DNA from: Anaerolineae bacterium | GTDB lineage: Bacteria; Chloroflexota; Anaerolineae; Caldilineales; Caldilineaceae | Assembly: GCA_030432295.1 (NCBI GenBank) | Contig: JAUIHI010000002.1 | Span: 62,001 to 126,000 of the forward strand | Direction of reading: 5' to 3' | Length of the DNA stretch: 64,000 bases | Part shown: piece by piece, positions 35,659-44,896 of the stretch | How the letters are laid out: every line of letters begins with the position of its first letter | Position numbering within the stretch: position 1 is the first letter of the stretch | Made by a program: the position numbers and the translations under genes | The notes under the pieces: model-generated | The model's database searches: none | Told to the model about the DNA's origin: nothing | Seen by the model: the letters and a program-made list of their open reading frames with translations, nothing else

Positions 35659-35994
35659 ATGAGTACCAATGCCCTTTCCAAAGCGGAGATCGAAGCCCGC
35701 CTGATCCAACAGGCCGCCCAGGACCCCAGCTTCCGCCAACGCCTGCTGGATGACCCCAAAGCCGCCATCGCCGACTTCCTGGGCGTGGCCCTGCCGCCCG
35801 CGATGACCCTCACTGTGCTGGAAGAAACGCCGGGCCAGCACTATCTGGTCCTGCCCCCGGCTGCGCCAAAGTTGGATGCCCTGCCCCTGGATGAACTGGA
35901 CCTGGCCCTGGTCGGCGGCGGGCGTACCATGCGGCCGGGCCAGAGATTAGGGACTGTAGAGGGAAGGGCGAGCATGCGTCGTAGTGCCTGTTGA
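35659..35994 (+). CDS. NHLP-type RiPP precursor peptide 4 (cassette B)
   Basis: 111 residues. The leader has DPSFRQRLLDDPKAAIADFL, LEETPGQHYLVLPPAAP and LDLALVGGG. The core begins RTMRPG, is short (about 23 residues), and ends RRSAC with one Cys at the end. RBS AGAAGGAAG is well placed. Confidence 0.88.
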   Translation: MSTNALSKAEIEARLIQQAAQDPSFRQRLLDDPKAAIADFLGVALPPAMTLTVLEETPGQHYLVLPPAAPKLDALPLDELDLALVGGGRTMRPGQRLGTVEGRASMRRSAC

Positions 35995-36058
35995 CCCAGG
36001 CAGGAGTCCGATTAGATCGTAGATTGATGCCAATCACAGTTTGGAGATCCACCAAGCA

Positions 36059-36415
36059 ATGAGCATTCATACACAAACAAAACAAGAGATCGAGAGCCGC
36101 GTTCTGCGACGAGCTGCCCAAGACCCCACCTTCCGCCAGCGCCTGCTGGATGACCCCAAAGGGGTGGTTTCCACATTCCTGGGCGTGGCCCTGCCGCCGG
36201 GGATGACCCTCACTGTCCTGGAAGAAACGCCGGGGCAGCACTATCTGGTGCTACCTCCGGCCATGCCCGATCTGGACGCCCTGCCTTTGGGCGATCTGGA
36301 CTTAGCCCTGGTCGGCGGCGGGCGCACCATGCGGCCCCTTAGTAACACCTGTACAATTGGTATTGATTGTCCCGTGAATTCTGATACCCGGGTTGCTGGT
36401 CGCGGTGCGTGCTGA
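36059..36415 (+). CDS. NHLP-type RiPP precursor peptide 5 (cassette B)
   Basis: 118 residues from the ATG at 36059 (MSIHTQTKQEIESR); the longer frame would use TTG. The leader has DPTFRQRLLDDPKGVVSTFL and ends LDLALVGGG. The core begins RTMRPLS, contains TCTIGIDC and ends GRGAC, giving three Cys and several Thr/Ser: up to three rings. It is followed after 19 bases by the cassette B GNAT. Confidence 0.88.
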   Translation: MSIHTQTKQEIESRVLRRAAQDPTFRQRLLDDPKGVVSTFLGVALPPGMTLTVLEETPGQHYLVLPPAMPDLDALPLGDLDLALVGGGRTMRPLSNTCTIGIDCPVNSDTRVAGRGAC

Positions 36416-36434
36416 AGCCAAAAGAGCGGGAAGT

Positions 36435-37325
36435 ATGCTGACAATTCAAATTCTGGATAAGGTGTCCGTACTGCCCTACCTTCTGATGTTGGCCCCCGGC
36501 CTGCGCCATCCTTTGCTGGGGGGCGAAGACGATGCGGCGCAGATCGTCCTGGGCGCAACCTTCTGGGGACAGCCGGCCGGTGTGGCCATCGCCTATCGGG
36601 GCGCAGACTCTGCCCGGCTGCTGGATATCTACGTCCTGCCCAGCTACCGCCAGGCGGGCATCGGCCGCGCCCTGCTGGCGGCAGTGGAGGAGGCGTGCCG
36701 TCTAGCGGGTAAATCCCGGGTCCAGGCCCTTTATTGCCCGAATGAGCAGACACCCGCCTTCGAGGCACTTCTGGTCAAAGAGGGGTGGGCCGCGCCTCTT
36801 GTGCGCTCCCGGGTCTATTGGACCAGTTGCAGCGCGGGCTACGACGGGTGGGCCCAGCGCTACCGCTTCCGTGCGCCCTACGAGCCGGTTCTGTGGGCAG
36901 AAATAAGCGAGGCCGAGCGCCAGGTCATCGCCCGGCGGGGCGAAGGCGGCTGGTATCCTCCCCATCTCGATCCATTGACCCGTCCAACCGGCGATTGGGA
37001 CCCGAAGACCAGCCTGGGGTTGCGCTATAAAGGGGAGGTGGTGGGCTGGCTGCTCACTTTGCGCGAGGCCCCGGACCAGATTCGGGTGGAAATCATGTTC
37101 GTCGATCCCCCGCTGCAACGACTGGGCCGGGGGATTTTGTTGATCTGCGAGATGATCCGACGCTATTGCAACGACGGCGAGTATGCCGGAGGCTGCAACG
37201 AGCACTGCTACTGGCGGGTGGACGCAGCCAATGAGGGGATGATCCGCTGGTCCCAGCGCTCCTTTCCGGGCCGCTTCACAGATGAGTACGAGGAGTGGTA
37301 CACTGAGAAGATTCTCGACCCGTAA
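36435..37325 (+). CDS. Tandem-GNAT acyltransferase, cassette B (intact)
   Basis: 296 residues. The first half has an acyl-CoA motif in LPSYRQAGIGRALLAAVEEA. The second half shows SLGLRYKGEVVGWLLTLRE and DPPLQRLGRGILLICE. The tail, NEHCYWRV, RWSQRSFPGRF and EEWYTEKILDP, defines the intact C-terminus missing from cassette A's frame. RBS GCGGGAAG precedes the ATG; an earlier in-frame start would overlap precursor 5. GNATs in RiPP clusters can attach acyl groups to the peptide; the substrate here is not known. Confidence 0.88.
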   Translation: MLTIQILDKVSVLPYLLMLAPGLRHPLLGGEDDAAQIVLGATFWGQPAGVAIAYRGADSARLLDIYVLPSYRQAGIGRALLAAVEEACRLAGKSRVQALYCPNEQTPAFEALLVKEGWAAPLVRSRVYWTSCSAGYDGWAQRYRFRAPYEPVLWAEISEAERQVIARRGEGGWYPPHLDPLTRPTGDWDPKTSLGLRYKGEVVGWLLTLREAPDQIRVEIMFVDPPLQRLGRGILLICEMIRRYCNDGEYAGGCNEHCYWRVDAANEGMIRWSQRSFPGRFTDEYEEWYTEKILDP

Positions 37326-37371
37326 AAAATCCAATATTGAAAATTGCCTTCAGTGTAAAAAGGAAATCGCA

Positions 37372-37902
37372 ATGAGTGATAAGCAACTGTTGCAGATGGG
37401 CGCGTGGTGCGCATTTGGGCTGGCCGCCGCGCTGGTAATCAACGGCATCGCCACTTTCATCGGGCCATCTGTATTCTGGCTGGTTTCGCGTATTGGTATT
37501 GTACTTTTTCTCTTCGGCCTGCTTCCCGCTCTGCGCGCAAAGCTCCTGCCCACCCATTCAGGCTGGGTCGAATGGCTGACCAATCTGGCCTATCTCGGCG
37601 CAGGCGCAGAAGCGCTGCAAATTCTGGGCAACCTGGAATTTGACTCCTTTTATCTCTTCTTCGGTGGGCTGGGCCTCTGGATCATCGGGATCAACCTTCT
37701 GGCCATGCGCCATCATTTGTGGCCCAGTGTTTTGGCGTGGATCGGCTGCGCCAGCGGCGTGCTGCTGCTGGGAGAAATCTTGTCGGATCTGATCCCAGCC
37801 CTGGCATTCATGGACCTATACTCAGCCGCGCTGGGTGCTGTGGTGCTCTATCCCGTTTGGTTGGTCTGGCAGGGCGTACGAATGCGGGCGGAGGCTGGCT
37901 AA
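37372..37902 (+). CDS. Small integral membrane protein, unknown function
   Basis: 176 residues with about five hydrophobic helices (for example AFGLAAALVINGIATFI, IGIVLFLFGLLPAL, SAALGAVVLYPVWLVW). It starts MSDKQLLQMG after AAAGGAAATCGC. It resembles small multi-pass proteins of the DUF4386 type only loosely, so no family is claimed. Its stop overlaps the convergent minus-strand regulator by four bases. Being downstream of a precursor/GNAT cassette, it might give immunity, but nothing in the sequence shows this. Confidence 0.75.
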   Translation: MSDKQLLQMGAWCAFGLAAALVINGIATFIGPSVFWLVSRIGIVLFLFGLLPALRAKLLPTHSGWVEWLTNLAYLGAGAEALQILGNLEFDSFYLFFGGLGLWIIGINLLAMRHHLWPSVLAWIGCASGVLLLGEILSDLIPALAFMDLYSAALGAVVLYPVWLVWQGVRMRAEAG

Positions 37903-40900
37903 CCTCCACACTGGCTGATCCCGTCCGATCCGGGCCGTATTTGGAAGCACTCACTCCTCTGATCAGACCCGGCCAACAATTCCGCCACCATTCGATCCAC
38001 CGAACCTGTCCCCACTGATTCCATAGGACGGGGGCCGGAGCCGAAGATCGACAAATACTCCTTGGCAGGGGCCAGGCTGGACAGCAGGGCCGCGGCCCGC
38101 TGGCGGAAGATGGATTGGAGGGGCAGTTCCTGCAAGACCAGAACGAGCAGGTCCACCGCCTGTTTGGCCAGGGACGCCTTCTCCATCAAAGCCGAAATCC
38201 CCATACTCTCTGCCGCCAACAGGTGGGCCAGATAGACCAATACCTCCGCCTGGAGGGGACGCAGGCCAGTCTCCACAGCCAGGGCCAAACTCTCGCGCAG
38301 CCAGGCCCGGGCCTGGTCCAGTCGCCCCGTCTCCCAGCAGATGTGGGCCAGCCCGTTGAGACAGGTGACGATCCCCCGGCTGAAATCCACCCGACGGGCC
38401 AGGGCCAGCCCCTCTTCCAAAACCGGCTGGGCCTGGGCAAAATCCGCACAGTCGATGTGTACCAGGCCCAGGACACTCAGCGTCGCCGCGATATGGATGG
38501 GGTGCCCCACCCGGCGCGCACGCACAAGACTCGCATCCAATTGTGCCCGCGCCACGGCCAGACAGTCGCCTCCCCGCGCCCAGGCCACCGCGCCCAGCCC
38601 AGTCGAAGCCAGGGCCATCCCAAGTTCATTCCCCACTTCGCAAAAGAGGCCCAGACTCTCCGTATACGCATCTTCGGCACCGGCAAGGTTGCCCAGCAGC
38701 AGATCGCAATAGGCCAACTGATCCAGGGCATAGCCCAGCCCGTCCTGGCTGTTGGCCCGGCGGCTGATGGCGACACAGCGCTGCAGGATGGCCCGGGCTT
38801 CTTCAAAATCGCCAATGGAGTGGGTCAGCTCCCCCAGACGGTAGAGAGCGAACCCTTCACCGGCCCGATTCCCCGCCTGCCGGTTGAGCAGAATACTCTC
38901 GTCCAACATTCGGCGTGCGTCACCAAATTGGCCCCGCCACCCCTCGAACTCCCCCAGAAAGGTAAGACAGAAGGCGGTATCGCCTGGTCTCCCCTGGCTG
39001 CGGGCAATCTCCAGGGCAGCGCGCAGCATCCCCATGCCCGGCTCCATCTCGCCGCTGCTCACTGTAAAGAAGCCTTGCCGGGCCAAGGCCCGACCCAGCA
39101 CAGACTCCCATTCCTGGGCCGCTTCATCTCCCCTGTCCACAGCTTTTTGGATGGCTTGGGCCAGACGCGCAAAGCAATCCCGCCCCTCCGCGTAGCGTCC
39201 TCGGTTGAGGCAGAAGGCAAAGAGACTGGCCTGGGCCTGATCCATCCGGGCAAAGCGCTGGTGATCTGCGGCCCAAGCCCAGGCCGAAAGCACATTGGCA
39301 AATTCCCGATCAACCGCGGCCAGAGAATCTTTCTGCACGGCACTGAAGAAATCCTCCCGGTGGCGGGCCATAAAATTGAGAAAATAGTCGCTGTGTTGGC
39401 CCAGAGCCGCGGCCCGGACCTGGGGTCGGCGGGCGAGCTGCTTCTCGGCAAAGCGGCGCACCAGCGCGTGCATCTGGTAGTGTTCATCCCCGGTCAAATG
39501 GAGAAGCGTCTTCTCCACCAGCCGTCCGAGCAGAGGAAGATCGGCATCCGCCACGCATTGGGCGGCCTCGGCGTGAAAGCTGCCACCGCAGAGGGCAAGA
39601 CGGGCCAGTGCGTCCCGTTCTGCCGGGGAGAGCAGATCCCACGTCTTGCCCAGCACAGCCTGAATGCTGCGATGGCGATCGGGGATAGTCCTGGCCGAAG
39701 TAGCCAGGAAGCCCAGGTCTGCCTCGATCTGGTCAGCGATCTGGCGACAGGAGAGCCGGGAGAGCCAGGACGCCGCCAGTTCGATGGCCAGGGGCAGCCC
39801 ACCAACCAACCGGCAGATGCGCACCACACTGGCCGGGTCCGCCTCTAGTCGAAAGTCCGGGCTGCGTTGGCGGGCATTGCGCACAAAGAGGGCGACCGCA
39901 GGCGAAGCGGCCAGAGCTTTCGGATCGGTGACGTCTGGCAACGGGACGGGCAAGCCCTGGAGGGGGAAGAGCCACTCCTCCCACAGGTGGAGAGGCGTCT
40001 GGGATGTGACCAACAGTTTAAGCTTTTCAGCCCTGGCCAGGAACTGCTCCACCCACCCGGCCAGACCCGGCAGATGTTCGCAGTTGTCCAAAATCAGCAG
40101 CAACTGGCGGGGGCGCAGATGGGCAATCACCTGCTCATCCAGCCTGCGATCGCCGTAGAGGGCCAGGCCCAGGGATTGGGCCACCACACCCATTGCGCCT
40201 TCGGCGGTTTCGGCTTGCAGCAGAGAGGCAAACCAAATCCCGTCCGGAAAGGCATCTCCATAGAGCGGGTTGCCGGATAGCTCCTGGGCCACGGCGTGGG
40301 CCAAATGGGTCTTGCCCACGCCGCCCAGCCCGGTCAATGTCAGAAGCCGACAGTGGGGGTCCGTGAGCCGGGAGAGAAGTTGGGTCAGTTGGCTCTGGCG
40401 ACCCACCAGTGGCGGTTGTTGCTGGTGGAAAGGCAGGCCCGATGTAACAGGCGGCAGAGAAGGCGACGTGACAAGCGGCGGGGAAGGCGATGGGCTGGCG
40501 ATGACGGCCATCGGGTCCGGCTGTCCCAGTGAGCCGTCGCGAATCCGCTCATACAGTTGCATAGTCTCCGCGGCCAGCGGCAGACCCAATTCCTCCTGCA
40601 AAATTTCTTGGCAGCGGGCATAGTGGGCCAGGGCTGCGCTGCGCTGGCCCTGCATGGCCAGGGCCAACAGCAGGGCACGGTGGGCCTCTTCCCGCCAGGG
40701 ATCGTGGGCCAATTGCTGGTTGGCATAGTGCTGGGCAGCCAGATAGTCTCCCCGCGCCGTAGCCTGGTCGGTCGACCGGGTCCAGGCGGCCATGGCCTGC
40801 TGGTGTAGATGCTGCCGGGTGATCTGTGCCCACTCTTCAAAGGCCGGACTGTCATCGACTGCCAAGCCGTCGAGAAATGGCCCCCGGTAGAGTTCCACCG

Positions 40901-41255
40901 CCTGCTCTGGGGATCCCTGCTGCACATGGGCCAGAAATGCGGCCACATCCAGCCAATGGGGGCCTGCCCGAAGGAACTGTACATCCAGACGGGAGACGAG
41001 CAGAACCTGGTTGCTTGGATTGTCCAGAGTTTTGTTGAGTTGGAAGAGGGCCTGGCGCAGGCTGCGGTTGGCGTCTGCCTGGGGAAAATCGGGCCAGAGC
41101 AGTCCTGTCAGTTTGGCCCGGGAATGGGGCTGGGTAGATTCCACGGCCAGATAGGCGAGGAGGGCCTGAGTCTTTGCGGAATAGAATCGGGGGATTGGTT
41201 CTTCGCCGAGCCGCGCCCGGAATGTACCGAGCAGAGAGAGGGATAGGGTCTGCAT
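37899..41255 (-). CDS. AfsR-like transcriptional regulator: BTAD/SARP + STAND NTPase + TPR
   Basis: 1118 residues. The N-terminal DNA-binding domain (LTGLLWPDFPQADANRSLRQALFQL) is followed by a BTAD domain to about residue 250. An NB-ARC-type NTPase has Walker A GLGGVGKT and Walker B LLLILDNCEHL. A long TPR-like helical region (GDFEEARAILQRCVAIS and similar) follows. AfsR-type proteins activate secondary-metabolite genes. It is divergent from the beta-helix gene at 41562, and a perfect 11-period repeat lies between them. Confidence 0.9.
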   Translation of the reverse strand: MQTLSLSLLGTFRARLGEEPIPRFYSAKTQALLAYLAVESTQPHSRAKLTGLLWPDFPQADANRSLRQALFQLNKTLDNPSNQVLLVSRLDVQFLRAGPHWLDVAAFLAHVQQGSPEQAVELYRGPFLDGLAVDDSPAFEEWAQITRQHLHQQAMAAWTRSTDQATARGDYLAAQHYANQQLAHDPWREEAHRALLLALAMQGQRSAALAHYARCQEILQEELGLPLAAETMQLYERIRDGSLGQPDPMAVIASPSPSPPLVTSPSLPPVTSGLPFHQQQPPLVGRQSQLTQLLSRLTDPHCRLLTLTGLGGVGKTHLAHAVAQELSGNPLYGDAFPDGIWFASLLQAETAEGAMGVVAQSLGLALYGDRRLDEQVIAHLRPRQLLLILDNCEHLPGLAGWVEQFLARAEKLKLLVTSQTPLHLWEEWLFPLQGLPVPLPDVTDPKALAASPAVALFVRNARQRSPDFRLEADPASVVRICRLVGGLPLAIELAASWLSRLSCRQIADQIEADLGFLATSARTIPDRHRSIQAVLGKTWDLLSPAERDALARLALCGGSFHAEAAQCVADADLPLLGRLVEKTLLHLTGDEHYQMHALVRRFAEKQLARRPQVRAAALGQHSDYFLNFMARHREDFFSAVQKDSLAAVDREFANVLSAWAWAADHQRFARMDQAQASLFAFCLNRGRYAEGRDCFARLAQAIQKAVDRGDEAAQEWESVLGRALARQGFFTVSSGEMEPGMGMLRAALEIARSQGRPGDTAFCLTFLGEFEGWRGQFGDARRMLDESILLNRQAGNRAGEGFALYRLGELTHSIGDFEEARAILQRCVAISRRANSQDGLGYALDQLAYCDLLLGNLAGAEDAYTESLGLFCEVGNELGMALASTGLGAVAWARGGDCLAVARAQLDASLVRARRVGHPIHIAATLSVLGLVHIDCADFAQAQPVLEEGLALARRVDFSRGIVTCLNGLAHICWETGRLDQARAWLRESLALAVETGLRPLQAEVLVYLAHLLAAESMGISALMEKASLAKQAVDLLVLVLQELPLQSIFRQRAAALLSSLAPAKEYLSIFGSGPRPMESVGTGSVDRMVAELLAGSDQRSECFQIRPGSDGISQCGG

Positions 41256-41369
41256 AGGGCTGAATCGCCAAATAGGGTTTCGAAAGCAGAAGCAAAACGC
41301 TTGTCAACCCGGATAGAAAAGAGTACCAATATAACTATATAACGGTTTATGACGCTGGGATAATTTTCA

Positions 41370-41387
41370 CATAACGCATCCATAACG
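41370..41387. promoter_or_regulatory. Candidate SARP operator: exact 7-mer direct repeat with 11-base period
   Basis: CATAACGCATCCATAACG: heptamer CATAACG, 4-base spacer, identical heptamer. SARP/BTAD activators of Streptomyces bind heptameric direct repeats with this period (established knowledge). An exact match at this spacing has roughly a 2 percent chance in a region this size. A -10-like box at the preferred 8 bases is not evident on either strand. It lies between the AfsR-like gene and the beta-helix gene. Confidence 0.45.
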
Positions 41388-41416
41388 GTCTGTTGCGAAG
41401 ATACCGTTTTGAGCCG

Positions 41417-41543
41417 AAATGGCGACCCGGCAGACCTGATACTGGGCCAACTCGACTTTGCGAGAAGCGACGCGCTGGACCCGCCTACCAGGGCAGGCAT
41501 CAGTGTGCCATGCAGAACGAAGCGGCGAATTTATTCGAACAGA
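41417..41543 (+). pseudogene. Remnant of an NHL-repeat gene
   Basis: The plus-strand frame from 41417 reads NGDPADLILGQLDF, then DPPTRAG, to a stop at 41543. This matches the second blade of the three NHL proteins (ENGDPADLVLGQPDF in cassette A) and has no start of its own. It shows that an NHL gene once stood divergent from the AfsR-like regulator, where the beta-helix gene now begins. Confidence 0.75.
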
Positions 41544-41561
41544 GAAAAGTGAGCAAATCTA

Positions 41562-44500
41562 ATGAGAGAAAATCTAATGAAACAAGGCAGAAACGAAAAA
41601 CGAACAAGAGTGGGGTGCCAGAAGAAGACCGAACCGGAGACAATCTTCCCGCCAGGCAGGACGCTGTTCGGTGTTGGAGGGAGGCTCAGACTACGGGGCG
41701 CGACGGTCACCCTTGCCGTCGGTCTGGCCTTTTTTGTGCTGTTTGGGCTGTCGATGGTCAGTAGCGCAGCCCTGGCCACGCCGGTCCCTGCCTATCAACA
41801 GCCGGAGATACCTCCGCCCCCCACAGAGGACGGCGTTGTTCTCTCCGCGTCGGCGGATGGGTTTGCGCCTGATTCAACTGACGCTGAGTATCCCGAAAAG
41901 GGAAGGGACAGAGCGTCTCTGCAGATTGCCCTGCCGTCGGTTATGCCGTCCCTGCATGGCGATGCTGCCCGCCATACGAGAGCTGCGTTCAATGCCATCA
42001 GTGGGACGGTCCTGCTCTCAGAAACCTTCGCCACGGCCAGCGGCAGCACGCCCCCAGCCGGGTGGGTGAATAATTTGCTCGATGGCGAAGCGGGTGTGGA
42101 TACATGGCGCTTTGACAACCCAGGCAGTCGGGCGGTTGATGCCCCCTTTACCGAGCCGGTCGCCATCTTTGATAGCGATGCTATTTCAAATAACGACAAG
42201 CGGGAAGAGGTCTCTCTAGACTCGCCAACCTTTGATGCGAGTGCGTATGGCTACGTAGGGCTACGCTTTGATCATTATTTCCGCAATCAGTCGGGACGCA
42301 TCACGGTGGATGTCTATGATGGCAATGAGTGGCACATTGTCTATTCCACCACGGATGAGACCCCAGCCCCAGAACAGAAATTGATTGACGTAAGCGAACA
42401 TCTAGCTGGCGTGGCCAATGCCCAGATCGATTTTCGCTTCGCCGGGAACTGGGATTATTACTGGATGGTAGATAACGTGGAGGTCTTTGGTCTAGCACAG
42501 GCCCCGCTGGATCTGGTCCTGAGCAGCAGTGCGCCTAGCTCCGTATCGGAAGGCGTCGTCTTTACCCTCCACCACACCGTTACAAATAGCAGTAATGATG
42601 TGGCTCCGTCTGTCGTGCTCACCAGTACCCTGCCTGAGGGCGGAACGTATCTGTCGGGCTCGCCATCGTGTAACGCGCCTGACGCTCAGGGCCGAGTGCT
42701 TTGTGAGTTGGGAGCGCTATCCGAGCAAGCCAGTCAAGGCATCACCATTTCTGTGCAGGCTCCGAATTTCTCTACCAACGTGGAAAACAGTGCCGAAGTG
42801 GGGACAAGCGCTTCTGATATAGATATCTCTAACAACAAGACTAGCAATCAAATTGTTGTGCTCCCCACAAGCCCAGCCGATCGCTATGTGACGACAACCG
42901 GTGCCGACGCCACCAACTGTGCTGATTCGAATGCCCCTTGCCGCACGGTTAGCTTTGCCGCTCTAAATGCCTATCCGGGAGATACGGTCTATGTGGCGGC
43001 TGGCGTCTATACCGAAACAGTTCAAGTGGCTCGTTCGTTGGTGATTCGAGGTGAAGGCTCAAATCAGACCATTCTTGACGGAGAGAAGAATCGCCAAGTG
43101 ATCCGAGCCTCGGCACCGCTACAGCTAGTCGGATTGAGCGTGATCAACGGTAAGACCAGCGACAAAGGGGGCGGCATCATTTCTAGCCAGCCCCTTACCT
43201 TAACCAGGGTGCAGATCGCCTACAACGAGTCGGGTGACCAGGGCGGAGGCCTTTTTTCTGTCAATAGCGTCTCTATCAGCAATACTCAGTTTATTAGCAA
43301 CGTCTCGGTCGACCGGGGCGGTGCCGCCTACATTCTGGGGGAACTGACCATGGCTGAAAGTCTGGTCCAGGAGAATCGCTGCCTGGGAAAGATTGCTAGC
43401 ATTTTCATCATCCAGCAGTGTCATGGCGGGGGTCTCTTTGTCTATAACAATGTGACCATAATCGACTCCCGCTTTATCAGTAATACTTCATTGATACATG
43501 CTGGCGGCGGGGTCTTTGGTCAGACCTATGAGCATACGATCACCCTGCGCAACGTGGAATTTATTGGCAATAAGGCGGGGAACAATGGCGGCGGAGCCTA
43601 CTTCCACGGTAACCTTGTGGCTGATAATGTGCGCTTTGAGCAGAATCGGGCCGGGGTGTGTGGCGGAGCTTTCTTTAGCAATAGCTCGGTGACCATAAGC
43701 AATAGTCAACTGATTCAGAACGAATCTGAAAGTCTTGGCGGTGGTGGCTATGTTGGCAGCAAGTGGGCGCGGAGCGAAGTTCGGTTGGCGAATGTCCTGG
43801 TTGAAGGGAATCGGTCCAATTCGAGTGGCGGAGGCGTCTTTGTGGCACCGGAAGTGATCTCAGTTGAGATAGCGCAGTCGCGCTTCTATGAGAACCAGGC
43901 AGACACGCGAGGCGGTGCAATCTCGGTCAATCCGTCCATTCCTGTCACCATCACGGATTCCCAACTACACGGAAATCGAACCATCTATGGCCAGGGAGGT
44001 GCTGCCTTTTTGCAGACAGGCCCGAACGTGCTCTCTGGTCTCTCAGTGATGAGCAACACGACCACCAGTACCTGGACGAGTTATTCCCTGGGTGGGGGCA
44101 TCTATCTCAATGGGAATCTGATTATGAAGGACAGCGTCTTTGCCCATAATAGTGCCGATCGCGGGGGCGGTCTCTATCTGGCAGGCATAGAGGGAGACGA
44201 TCAAGCCAGCTTGACCAATCTCTTGCTAAACGACAACCTGGCTAGGGAGCAGGGTGCTGGGATCTATATCTCGGATAAGGATTACGTTCAGATCGCCCAC
44301 ACCACCATCGCCGCAGCAAAACAGATGACTACAACCGCCATCTACGTGGCCGAGCAGAACGTGGGCACCATCGGCATCACAAATACCATTGTTGCCAACC
44401 ATGCTGTGGGCATTCAGCGCAGCGGCGGCACAGTCCACGAAGACTACAACCTCCTCTTTGGCAACGGTACCGACCGCATGGGTGAAATGGACGGAGGCGT

Positions 44501-44726
44501 CCACAGCATCCAGGCCGACCCGCTCTTTATCAACCCTATCGGGGGAGATTACCGCTTGGGCGCAGGCAGCCCAGCCCAGGACGCAGGCATGGACATGGGT
44601 ATTGCCCACGACCTGGATAGGGTGGCCCGCCCTCAGGGGGATGGGGTCGACATCGGGGCCTATGAATCCCAGCATCAACCAGCGGTGGCCCAGCACGACA
44701 TCTACCTCCCCCTAGTGGAGCAGTAA
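41562..44726 (+). CDS. Large secreted protein: jelly-roll-like region, DUF11-like domain, right-handed beta-helix
   Basis: 1054 residues. A signal segment (VTLAVGLAFFVLFGLSMVSS) lies at about residues 47-66. Next is a beta-sandwich-like region with GWVNNLLDG and DNVEVFG, then a DUF11-type Ig-like repeat (TNSSNDVAPSVVLTSTLPEG). Many beta-helix rungs rich in GGG and N follow (DKGGGIISSQPLTL, RGGGLYLAG), closing with a choice-of-anchor-like segment (GSPAQDAGMD...DIGAYES). The C-terminus IYLPLVEQ is shared with the other secreted proteins. Surface adhesion or a polysaccharide-binding role is plausible. The start may be 41562 or the Met at 41577. Confidence 0.85.
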   Translation: MRENLMKQGRNEKRTRVGCQKKTEPETIFPPGRTLFGVGGRLRLRGATVTLAVGLAFFVLFGLSMVSSAALATPVPAYQQPEIPPPPTEDGVVLSASADGFAPDSTDAEYPEKGRDRASLQIALPSVMPSLHGDAARHTRAAFNAISGTVLLSETFATASGSTPPAGWVNNLLDGEAGVDTWRFDNPGSRAVDAPFTEPVAIFDSDAISNNDKREEVSLDSPTFDASAYGYVGLRFDHYFRNQSGRITVDVYDGNEWHIVYSTTDETPAPEQKLIDVSEHLAGVANAQIDFRFAGNWDYYWMVDNVEVFGLAQAPLDLVLSSSAPSSVSEGVVFTLHHTVTNSSNDVAPSVVLTSTLPEGGTYLSGSPSCNAPDAQGRVLCELGALSEQASQGITISVQAPNFSTNVENSAEVGTSASDIDISNNKTSNQIVVLPTSPADRYVTTTGADATNCADSNAPCRTVSFAALNAYPGDTVYVAAGVYTETVQVARSLVIRGEGSNQTILDGEKNRQVIRASAPLQLVGLSVINGKTSDKGGGIISSQPLTLTRVQIAYNESGDQGGGLFSVNSVSISNTQFISNVSVDRGGAAYILGELTMAESLVQENRCLGKIASIFIIQQCHGGGLFVYNNVTIIDSRFISNTSLIHAGGGVFGQTYEHTITLRNVEFIGNKAGNNGGGAYFHGNLVADNVRFEQNRAGVCGGAFFSNSSVTISNSQLIQNESESLGGGGYVGSKWARSEVRLANVLVEGNRSNSSGGGVFVAPEVISVEIAQSRFYENQADTRGGAISVNPSIPVTITDSQLHGNRTIYGQGGAAFLQTGPNVLSGLSVMSNTTTSTWTSYSLGGGIYLNGNLIMKDSVFAHNSADRGGGLYLAGIEGDDQASLTNLLLNDNLAREQGAGIYISDKDYVQIAHTTIAAAKQMTTTAIYVAEQNVGTIGITNTIVANHAVGIQRSGGTVHEDYNLLFGNGTDRMGEMDGGVHSIQADPLFINPIGGDYRLGAGSPAQDAGMDMGIAHDLDRVARPQGDGVDIGAYESQHQPAVAQHDIYLPLVEQ

Positions 44727-44735
44727 GTGAACGAA

Positions 44736-44766
44736 CCTGCTGGGAAGCGTCGAGCTTCCCAGCAGG
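44736..44766 (+). terminator. Stem-loop after the beta-helix gene
   Basis: CCTGCTGGGAAG / CTTCCCAGCAGG form a perfect 12-bp stem with a 7-base loop, ten bases after the stop codon. There is no U-tract, so intrinsic termination is possible but not certain. Confidence 0.55.
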
Positions 44767-44896
44767 TGAAACTATTCTGATTTCCAATCCTTAGGAACGG
44801 AGATCTAATAAAGCAGGAAAATTCTTTGCTCGAATTGGCTTCAAGTTTCAGATTTTATTTATTTCCCGTTCCTTATCATAAACAGAAAGGCAAATA

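Noticed and set aside
28810-36415. Nitrile hydratase alpha-subunit fragments
   Set aside because: Only the leader-like N-terminal region is shared. There is no metal-binding Cys cluster of the enzyme, and VGGG plus variable Cys-ending cores define RiPP precursors.
37372-37902. Assignment of the small membrane protein as RiPP immunity protein
   Set aside because: Only position suggests it; no sequence feature supports immunity.
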